From positions 66,282 to 130,281 of the forward strand of contig NZ_PHNC01000042.1 in assembly GCF_003121295.1 (NCBI RefSeq): DNA of 64,000 nucleotides, given 5' to 3'. Position 1 is the first letter of the stretch, and each line of letters begins with the position of its first letter. A program made the translations under genes and the position numbers. Of the stretch, positions 50,853-57,571 are shown piece after piece. Below the pieces are notes generated by a model. It did not search any database, was not told the DNA's origin, and saw only the letters and a list, made by a program, of their open reading frames with translations. This DNA comes from Streptomyces orinoci. Lineage in GTDB: Bacteria > Actinomycetota > Actinomycetes > Streptomycetales > Streptomycetaceae.

Positions 50853-51371
50853 ATGATCACGGCCGTAGGACATGCCGACCTGACCTCGACCACACGGGAT
50901 CTGGTGCGGGCCGCATTACGCGAGCGCATGCGGGCCCTGCCGCCCGACGCGACGGCGCTGGTACGCGCCGGCGCCGGACTGCCGCTGCTGTTCGGGCGGG
51001 TGGTGCACGAGCTGGGGCAGCGCCTGGTGGTCCTGCTCCCGGAACGCGGCGATGCCCTCGCCGGCGCTCCCTTCCCCGACCAGCAGGCGCACCGGGAGTT
51101 GCTGGCCCTGGCCGAGCAGATCCGGATGCTTCCCCTCGACCCGCGGGACCGGGACGCCTGTGTGAGCGCGGACGAACGGCTGGTCAGCGGCTGCTGCCGG
51201 CTGCTGGCCGTCTGGGACGGTTCACCGTCCAGCGGGCAGGACGCCACCGCCCACATGGTCGCCTACGCCCGTGCCCGCGGTATCGCCGTCGAGGTCGTCT
51301 GGCCTGCGGGGGCCGCCCGTGAACCGGCCGGACGCGGCGCGCCGCTGTGCGTGCCCGAGCACAGCCGCTGA
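50853..51371 (+). CDS. SLOG-like nucleotide-binding-fold protein
   Basis: 172 residues, starting 16 bases after the DUF885 stop, so in the same transcript. TAVGHADLTSTTRDLVRAAL, GAGLPLLFGRVVHELGQRLV, HRELLALAEQIRMLPLDP, LVSGCCRLLAVWDGSPSSGQ, GTAHMVAYARARGIAVEVVW-like ending: the pattern (GH..L at the start, gRxxxELG, LLAVWDG..) is that of small SLOG/LOG-related Rossmann proteins of actinomycetes that bind nucleotides or related ligands. A TTA codon at 50916-50918 predicts bldA-dependence. Role in the pathway unknown. Confidence 0.6.
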   Translation: MITAVGHADLTSTTRDLVRAALRERMRALPPDATALVRAGAGLPLLFGRVVHELGQRLVVLLPERGDALAGAPFPDQQAHRELLALAEQIRMLPLDPRDRDACVSADERLVSGCCRLLAVWDGSPSSGQDATAHMVAYARARGIAVEVVWPAGAAREPAGRGAPLCVPEHSR

Positions 51372-51391
51372 CCGTCCCGTGGGCCGTCACC

Positions 51392-51865
51392 TCACCGGCG
51401 CCGTTCGCCGCCGACCTTCTGCACGTGAGTGGTGTCGGCGTCGATGACGGCACCGTCGGCGCCGGTCGGCTGGATCTCCGGCACACGGGCGCCGTGCTGG
51501 TCGGCCAGTGTGGAGTGCGGCTCGCCGGGTTCGAAGGCGTGGCGTTCTCCCCACTGGCGCAGCGTGAGGAGGACGGGGAAGAGGTCGCGGCCGGCGCTGG
51601 TGAGGACGTACTGCAGGCGGCGGCCCGAGGGCGCAGTCTGCTGGGTCAGGACTCCGTGAGCGGTCAGCTTGCGCAGGCGGTCGGTGAGGATGTTGCGGGC
51701 GATGCCGGTCCGTCGCTGGAAGTCGGTGAAGGACCGTGCCCCGTCCATCGCGTCCCGGACGACCAGGAGGCTCCACCAGTCACCGACGAGGTCGAGCGTG
51801 CGGGCCACCGGACAGTCGGGGTCGGTCCAGGCAGGGCTCGGAGTGCCCGTGGTGGGGCTCGGCAT
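51392..51865 (-). CDS. HxlR-family transcriptional regulator
   Basis: 157 residues. CPVARTLDLVGDWWSLLVVR, DAMDGARSFTDFQRRTGIAR, NILTDRLRKLTAHGVLTQQT, GRRLQYVLTSAGRDLFPVLL is a complete HxlR winged helix; the CPV near the start is the conserved Cys often used as a redox or ligand switch. Divergent from the MFS exporter (49-base gap), which it most likely represses. Convergent with the SLOG-like gene, 20 bases apart. Confidence 0.9.
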   Translation of the reverse strand: MPSPTTGTPSPAWTDPDCPVARTLDLVGDWWSLLVVRDAMDGARSFTDFQRRTGIARNILTDRLRKLTAHGVLTQQTAPSGRRLQYVLTSAGRDLFPVLLTLRQWGERHAFEPGEPHSTLADQHGARVPEIQPTGADGAVIDADTTHVQKVGGERRR

Positions 51866-51914
51866 GACACCTCCCCTTTTGGTTTCACCTTGCTACTCAT
51901 TCCTTAGGAGTGCG
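51866..51914. promoter_or_regulatory. Divergent HxlR/exporter promoter
   Basis: 49-base gap containing GGTTTCACCTTGCTACTC, AT-rich for the genome, and TTAGGAG as the exporter's ribosome-binding site. Must hold the HxlR operator. Confidence 0.55.
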
Positions 51915-53183
51915 ATGGACGTCTGGCGACGCTTACTCCTCGCGACCGTGTGCGGTGTCGCGGTGGCGAGCATCTACGCCGCGCAAACAGTGCTGCCGCC
52001 CATGGGAGACAGCCTCGGGGTGTCGGCACAGCACGCCGGGTGGATCGTTGCGACCGGCCAGTTCGGCTACCTGGCCGGACTGGTGCTGCTGGTGCCGCTC
52101 GGCGACGTGGTCGCCAACAGGCGCCGGCTCATCGCGGTCCACATGGCCATCACCGCGGCGGGCCTGTTCCTGACGGCTGCGGCTTCGGCCGCGTGGACGG
52201 TCTTCGCCGGGCTCGCGCTGGCCGGAATGTTCGCGGTCGTGGTGCAGACCACGGTGGCCTACGCCGCGTCGGTGTCACCGCCCGCCGAACGCGGACGCAA
52301 CATCGGCGTCGTGACGTCCGGCGTGATGGTGGGCATCCTGGGCGCGCGGTTCGTCACCGGCGTGCTGGCGCAGGTGTGGGGCTGGCGCAGCATGTACGCC
52401 GTGCTCGGTGTGCTCGCGCTCGCCCTCGCCCCCCTCGTCCTGCGCGCGCTGCCGCCCGAAGCCAGCTCTCGCCGGCCCGCCGGCTACCGACAGGCCGTCG
52501 TGTCGTTCGGCGGACTGTTCCGGCAGCGTCTCTTCCTGACCCGCGGTCTCATCGCGTTCTTCCTGTTCGCGTCATTCGACACCCTGTGGAGTGGCCTGTC
52601 CCTGCCGCTGGCGAACGCACCGTGGCATCTGAGCGAAAGCCAGATCGGCATGTTCGGCATCGCCGGACTCGCCGGCGCACTGGGCGCGGCACGCGCGGGA
52701 CGGTGGGCGGACGCGGGACGGGCGATCCCGATCAGCGGACTCGCGCTGACTCTGCTCACCGTCTCCTGGGCCGCCACCGCGCAGTTGACCTGGTCCCTGT
52801 GGCTGCTCGTCATCGGCATCGTGGTGCTCGACTTCGCGGTCCAGGTCGTGCACGTGAGCAACCAGCACCTGCTCACCACCGCGCATCCGGACCGCACCAG
52901 CAGCGTCATCGGCGGCTACATGGTCTTCTACTCCCTCGGCTCCGCCCTCGGCGCAGCCGCCACCACCTCCGTCTTCAGCTCCCACGGCTGGGGCACCTCC
53001 AGTCTCCTCGGGGCCGGATTCGCGGCCTGCGCGCTGATCGTCTGGGCAACCGACGCACGCCGGCGCTCCGCGACGTCGGCGACCGGTTCCCAGGCGGCGC
53101 AGGCGCACCGTGGCGAGCGGGAGGAGCAGACGAGCGAGCGGGAGCAGGTCGGCCCGGTGGCGGACCGCTCCAGGGTTTCCTGA
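51915..53183 (+). CDS. MFS transporter, AraJ/EmrD-like exporter
   Basis: 422 residues from ATG with TTAGGAG upstream. Twelve hydrophobic segments are visible, beginning LLLATVCGVAVASIYAAQTV; motif A-like GDVVANRRRLIAVHM after helix 2 and GRWADAGRAI after helix 8 confirm the major facilitator fold. The tail is charged (REEQTSEREQ). A TTA codon at 51933-51935 (codon 7) suggests bldA-linked expression, like the regulator and SLOG gene of the neighbouring cluster, so it may export that product; alternatively it is an independent drug exporter under HxlR control. Confidence 0.87.
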   Translation: MDVWRRLLLATVCGVAVASIYAAQTVLPPMGDSLGVSAQHAGWIVATGQFGYLAGLVLLVPLGDVVANRRRLIAVHMAITAAGLFLTAAASAAWTVFAGLALAGMFAVVVQTTVAYAASVSPPAERGRNIGVVTSGVMVGILGARFVTGVLAQVWGWRSMYAVLGVLALALAPLVLRALPPEASSRRPAGYRQAVVSFGGLFRQRLFLTRGLIAFFLFASFDTLWSGLSLPLANAPWHLSESQIGMFGIAGLAGALGAARAGRWADAGRAIPISGLALTLLTVSWAATAQLTWSLWLLVIGIVVLDFAVQVVHVSNQHLLTTAHPDRTSSVIGGYMVFYSLGSALGAAATTSVFSSHGWGTSSLLGAGFAACALIVWATDARRRSATSATGSQAAQAHRGEREEQTSEREQVGPVADRSRVS

Positions 53184-53189
53184 AACCGC

Positions 53190-53337
53190 CCGGCTCGATC
53201 CCGGCAGCGGGCCGGCCGTCATCACCCCCGGCCCGGATGGCGCGCTGTGGTTCACCGAAGTCGTGGTCGGGTGCGGGCTCAGGGAGCGCGTCAGTCTCCT
53301 GGTCGGGGAACGGGCGTTGACGTCCCGTCGGCGGTGA
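53190..53337 (+). pseudogene. Streptogramin-lyase-type beta-propeller remnant
   Basis: One blade survives: ITPGPDGALWFTEVV, the repeated GPDGALWFTE motif of virginiamycin B lyase-like proteins. It overlaps the last codons region of the MFS gene on the left and decays on the right. Confidence 0.5.
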
Positions 53338-53720
53338 AGCGTTCAGGCTGCCCGGCAGGCGTTCCGGACGGCGTCTTCGGCGCCAGGCGGCAGCGGCCAG
53401 GGGGGCGTCGTCGGCTCAGGATGTCCTGGTCACCGGCCGGTTTTGGGGCGTGCGGTCCACCCTGGCGGTGGTGTGGCGGCGTCGGAATGCCGAGCGGCGG
53501 ACGTCCGGCGGACATCTGGCGTCGCCTCCTCCTTCTGCCCGCCGATGGCAGGCGGCGGTTGGGGCTGGTTTGTCTGCGCGGTGCGGGCAGAGCATGGGCA
53601 GCGGGGCTTTGGCGATTCCGTCGGATGTCCGGCGCTCGGTATGTCGGCGCCGTCGCCAGTCGGCCACCGCGGTTCCCGGGCCGGCCAGCGGCCCCGCCAT
53701 CAGGGCGTGACCGATGGAGG
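53338..53720. other. Non-coding stretch
   Basis: 383 bases with no supported gene. It contains several copies of TCGGAATGCCG/CGGACGTCCGGC-like words, including two near-repeats of GGACGTCCGG and GGATGTCCGG, possibly inverted-repeat remnants. Confidence 0.3.
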
Positions 53721-53890
53721 ATGAACGTGCCCGCCACAACGGAGTTGGGCGAGCCGCTCCAGCAGGAGCGCATCGCTCTCGAAAGCAGCCCTACGCCTGT
53801 GATGCTGGCGCGCCGTGGTGTGCGCCGCGCTCTGCGGGGCCAGGCGGATGAGACCAAGGTCCGGGAGGCGGAGCTCGTCGCGGACGAGCT
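53721..53890 (+). pseudogene. Anti-sigma-factor-like ATPase N-terminus, fused to an Rhs remnant
   Basis: ATG with GGAGG upstream starts a frame containing SPTPVMLARRGVRRALRG and KVREAELVADEL, resembling the first helix pair and N-box start of HATPase_c anti-sigma factors common in Streptomyces. At ELVADEL it passes straight into Rhs-type sequence, so a deletion has joined two unrelated genes. Confidence 0.4.
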
Positions 53891-54635
53891 CGCACCGTCG
53901 AGGAGCGGACCGAATTCACCTGGGACGGGTCCGTCCTCGCCGAACAGACCGCCCATTCGCCGCACCTGCCTGGTCCGCACACCATGAGCTGGGACCACAA
54001 GGGCTGGCACCCGCTCGCCCAGACGGAGACCATCACCACCGAGGCCACCGCCGACCTCCCACAAGACCGCATCGACCGCAGCTTCTTCGCAATCGTCACC
54101 GACCTCGTCGGAACCCGACCGAGCTCGTCGACACCGCCCGTTACATCACCCCGGACCCGCTCGGCCTCGGCCCGGCCCCCAACCCCGACGTGTACGTCCA
54201 CAACCCGCACACCTGGTGCGACCCCCTCGGCCTGATGCCGGACGGGAACGACGCGCTGAGAAAGGAGTTGATGGACCTCGGCAAGCAACGGGTCCATCAG
54301 GTCGGGGCGGGGCTCGACGAGGACGAGACGCCCCCGGGCGCCTACACGGTGGGCCGCGACGTACCACCGGCAAGATCTACTACGGTGAGAGTGGGTCCGG
54401 CACCGGCCACGACCAGTCCGTGATCGACACAATGCCCAAGGAGTCCCGGCTCCCTTCCGGCCGCCCACCGCACGTATGCGGCGAACCACGGATGTTCACG
54501 AACGCGATCAAAGACGGCGCAGATCCGAAGAACATCGATCTCGTGACCGTCAACACGAAGGGCAAGAAGTTCAAGATGTGCCAGAACTGCGCGTCTAGGG
54601 TGCCCCACTTCGGAGGAGAGGTCCTGACAGGATGA
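53888..54635 (+). pseudogene. Rhs-repeat toxin C-terminus with deaminase domain, frameshifted twice
   Basis: ERTEFTWDGSVLAEQTAHSP, MSWDHKGWHPLAQTETITT, DRSFFAIVTDLVGT are Rhs repeats; a base is missing near 54113-54120, then TARYITPDPLGLGPAPNPDV and YVHNPHTWCDPLGL is the Rhs core end. A second missing base near 54358-54362 precedes RTTGKIYYGESGSG, PHVCGEPRMFTNAIKDGADP and KFKMCQNCASRVPHFGG. CGE plus CxxC is the zinc site of deaminase-fold toxins (YwqJ-like). The stop overlaps the immunity gene start (ATGA). An in-frame deletion has also removed part of the Rhs core. Confidence 0.75.
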
Positions 54636-55108
54636 ACGGCACCCCCGAGCGGCGGGCGATCCAGGAACTACGGGACGCCCTGTCCGGCACCGTAGCCGAG
54701 CTCGAGATCCACCCCATGGATGTCACTGATGCCTGTCACAAGTACGCTGAAGAAGGCTACGAGGTCACCGACCGGCTCCGCGAGTTCTTGGAGCGTTACG
54801 GCGAGCTCACGGTGACCTGGCACTGGCGAGGTGTGAAGCAGGAGCTCACGACCTCGGTGGAGCGCACCCTGGAGTCAACTCACGCCATGCCTCGGACACT
54901 GGAGATCCTCGCCAAGCGCCTCGGACAGCCCCTACTGTTGGTCGGCACCGTCTTCGACACTGAGGACGCCGTGCTGCTGGCCGAGAACCGCGACATCCTG
55001 TTCTACAGTGACGCCGGATTCCAGCGGGTCGCGGGCGGCTTCGGCCAAGCGGTACTCGCGGTCGTGACGGATGCATGGGACAAGACGTTCTTCGGTACCG
55101 CGCGCTGA
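54632..55108 (+). CDS. SUKH-family immunity protein
   Basis: 158 residues, intact, overlapping the toxin stop by four bases. DVTDACHKYAEEGYEVTDRL, REFLERYGELTVTWHWRG, LAKRLGQPLLLVGTVFDTED, AVLLAENRDILFYSDAGFQR, GGFGQAVLAVVTDAWDKTFF fits the SUKH-3 immunity type, in which a helical N-part is followed by W/G-containing strands. It presumably blocks the deaminase toxin coded immediately upstream. The toxin copy is broken while this gene is intact, which is unusual for a neutral relic and suggests continued selection against related toxins. Confidence 0.8.
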   Translation: MNGTPERRAIQELRDALSGTVAELEIHPMDVTDACHKYAEEGYEVTDRLREFLERYGELTVTWHWRGVKQELTTSVERTLESTHAMPRTLEILAKRLGQPLLLVGTVFDTEDAVLLAENRDILFYSDAGFQRVAGGFGQAVLAVVTDAWDKTFFGTAR

Positions 55109-55677
55109 GCTCAGCCCGCAGTTGGTGGTTGATTCCAACTGCCGTGTACTTGAGTCGAGTTGGCGGGCGTCGCGATGGTTGGCGGAGTCGGTCGCGGGTC
55201 TGCCAGTTCACCAGGGGGCAGCAGTGCGATGTGGCGGCGGTCCGGATAACGCACTCCGGCAGGCGGGAGACCCCGTCGGCGGCGCAGGTCCGCGACCGGC
55301 TGGGCGAGCGCACCGGCTACCTGACGGCGCGGACCTCGCCTTCCTCACCGGTGCCCCGAACCTGAGGCCCCTGAGCCTGTTCTCCCCTCACGGCTGGTGT
55401 TCGTGCATCGGCGGTCCGCCCTGAACGAACGGCGCTCCAAGTCACGGCAGTCACTCAACGCGCCCGCGACAGCGGCGGACTTCGGCTCAACGCGGCTGGT
55501 AACGACGGCTTTTCCTGGGGAGAATCTGGGGAGTTTCCATTCCGCTGGGGAGCGCCTGGGGAGGATCGGCCGCATAAGACGGCACGCCGGTGAAAGACCC
55601 TGAAAGGCTCATCTGCACAGGTCAGCCAAGGACTTTGCCACATCGCCGCAGGCCAACGCCACTAGCTGGACAACTCC
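55109..55677. other. Unassigned stretch
   Basis: 569 bases after the immunity gene; no consistent reading frame on either strand. A/T content rises around 55490-55560 (repeated CTGGGGA words: TCCTGGGGAGAAT, TCTGGGGAGTTTC, CGCTGGGGAGCGCC, GCCTGGGGAGGATC). The four TGGGGAG copies about 16-21 bases apart are the only structure I see. Confidence 0.35.
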
Positions 55678-56123
55678 ATGGAGAACTTCACCGGCGGGTA
55701 CGCGCTGCGGAACGGAACCCTGTCCACCGGGCTCGCGCCGGAGGTCCCTCAGCAGATCATGGCCGTCAACGATGTCGGCGCCGTCGCCGCGCTGGCGTTC
55801 GCCCGGCCGAAGGTGTGGATCGGCCGGGCGGTCTCCCTGGCGGGGACGAACTGACGCCGGTTCAGATCGCCGCGGCCATCGGGAATGCGCTCGGCATACC
55901 GCTGCCCTACGTCCAGATCCCGATCGACGCGATCCGGGCCCTGAACGAAGACTTCGCCTACGCCAACGAGTGGCTCGATACACTCGGCTACCGCGCCGAC
56001 ATTCCCGCCACACGGAAGATCCACCCCGCCACGATGGACTTCGGCACCTGGCTGGAGCGCACCGGCGCATCCCAGATCGCGGCCTTCCTCGACTCCACGC
56101 GCACCGCAGGGCGGGACGTGTGA
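55678..56123 (+). pseudogene. NmrA-family oxidoreductase, N-truncated and frameshifted
   Basis: MENFTGGYALRNGTLSTGLA, QQIMAVNDVGAVAALAFARP, KVWIGRAVSLAG, then after a missing base near 55845 DELTPVQIAAAIGNALGIPL, FAYANEWLDTLGYRADIPAT, FGTWLERTGASQIAAFLD. This is the second half of NmrA-like NAD(P)-binding proteins; the Rossmann N-half is gone. Confidence 0.65.
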
Positions 56124-56260
56124 GCGCCCGCACCCACGGCCTCGGGCGCATCGGGATCTGGGCAGGGGACTTCGACCACCTCTCCGCACCCGGGGTCCGT
56201 AAGGCCGCCGCCGTGATCGAGGACCTCGGCTACGGCAGCCTGTGGTTCCCCTGCTGGCCG
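56120..56260 (+). pseudogene. LLM-class F420 oxidoreductase N-terminus
   Basis: GTG overlapping the NmrA stop starts RTHGLGRIGIWAGDFDHLSA, RKAAAVIEDLGYGSLWFP, the opening of luciferase-like F420-dependent oxidoreductases. After SLWFP it runs into hydrolase sequence in another frame, so a deletion joined two genes. Confidence 0.6.
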
Positions 56261-56790
56261 GGGCAGGGCATCAGGTGTTCGCCCCTTCGCTGACCGGCCA
56301 CGGTGAGAAGGAACACCTGCTCACTCCAGACGTCGATCTGGACACCCATGTCGCCGACGTCGGCGCTCTCCTCAGCGAGTGGGATCTCACAACGTGGTCC
56401 TGGTCGGGCACAGTTACGCCGGTATGGTCATATCCGGCGTGGCCAACGAGGTCCCGGACCGGATCGCGCATCTGGTCTACGTCGACGCGATGGTCCCGAC
56501 TGACGGTGAGAGCGCGCTGGACGTCATACCGGACAAGACCCAGCGACTGATCGACGCAGCCCGCGCCTCCGACGCCCCCTGACGCATCCCGCCCGTGCCG
56601 GAACTGCCCGCGCCCATGGGTCTGTTCGGCGTGACCGACCCGGCGGACACGGCGTGGCTGCGCACCATGTTGTCGGACGAGTCGGTGCGCTGCTTCCTGC
56701 AGCCGGTCCGGCTGGACAACCCGGCCGTGGACGCGATTTCCCGGACGCACATCCACTGTGTCGGCAGCGCACCGGGGGACGTCACGCGCC
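56252..56790 (+). pseudogene. Alpha/beta hydrolase remnant with frameshift and TGA
   Basis: LLAGAGHQVFAPSLTGHGEK, DTHVADVGALLSEWDLT, a missing base near 56390, then NVVLVGHSYAGMVISGVANE (nucleophile elbow GHSYAG), RIAHLVYVDAMVP. A TGA at 56580 stands where the family has Trp; reading on gives FGVTDPADTAWLRTMLSDES. The N-terminus is missing. Confidence 0.65.
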
Positions 56791-56869
56791 GCCCGGTTCC
56801 GGCGGTGCCGCCAGGCGGCGCTGCGTCGCAGGTGTGGGAGCCGCCGGCAGCGAGAGCAGCCCCACCAGA

Positions 56870-57084
56870 CGGCTGGCCGGGATGCCCAGCGAGGAGGCGA
56901 GCTGCTGCTGTGTATGCTCCTCGCCATCACGCAGTCCGCGCAGCACGGCGAAGTGCCGCGGATGCAGGTCCTCCGCGGCCAGGGCGGACTCGAACGCAAG
57001 AGCCGCCGCATTGCCCACCGAAGCAATCACGAAGCCGAGTGGCTCGTCCGCCCCAGCGCTCCGCGTAGCAGGTCCTTTCCTCAC
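56870..57084 (-). pseudogene. MarR-family regulator, C-truncated
   Basis: LGFVIASVGNAAALAFESAL, HPRHFAVLRGLRDGEEHTQQ, LASSLGIPASRLVGLL is the first two-thirds of a MarR winged helix; it stops at the junction with the hydrolase remnant. Confidence 0.65.
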
Positions 57085-57125
57085 CCGGGCAACGTAGCAG
57101 CTGACCGTTCCTACCGAGACAGTCC

Positions 57126-57310
57126 TTAGCCGAGTACCGCAGCCAGGCCCTGGTCGTACAGGTCGAGAATGTCGCCCTGCCCGTTTCCCTCAAGCCACGC
57201 CGCAGTGGCGGCATCGAAGCACGCGAACGCTGACGCAACGATGGCGCGGGCCTCGGCTTTGTCTGCCCCTGAGGGGGCCAGTCCGGCTTCGGGCAGGGGC
57301 AGGAGATGGG
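57126..57310 (-). pseudogene. TetR-family regulator, C-terminal tail
   Basis: ADKAEARAIVASAFACFDAA, TAAWLEGNGQGDILDLYDQG, LAAVLG then TAA. The AWLEGNGQGDL-type ending is typical of a TetR subfamily C-terminus. No DNA-binding part. Confidence 0.5.
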
Positions 57311-57322
57311 AGGACGGTCCTG

Positions 57323-57560
57323 TTGGCCTCGCTGCTCGAGGAGTTGGAGCAACGGGAAGCCGCTGCGCGGGAGCGGGTGACCGAACTACGGGCGCGGAGC
57401 GCCGAGTTGACCGATCAGCTGGAAGGGGCCGAGGAACGTCTGGTGCAGATGGAAGGGGCCCGGGTCACGGTGCGCGAGGTCCTCGAGCCGACTCCGGGCC
57501 GCCGTGGGGTGGCCCGGAAGCGCCGTGGGGTGATCCGGGAGCGAAAAGCGCGCGGTTCAG
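57323..57560 (+). pseudogene. Coiled-coil hypothetical protein, copy 1
   Basis: A TTG after GGGAGGACGGTCC starts ASLLEELEQREAAARERVTE, LRARSAELTDQLEGAEERLV, QMEGARVTVREVL, a strong heptad coiled coil of about 50 residues, then basic residues. A homologous, inverted copy lies at 59700-59912. The family is common in Streptomyces near transposases and its function is unknown. The end is lost where it overlaps the exporter gene. Confidence 0.5.
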
Positions 57561-57571
57561 GGGGCGCGCGC

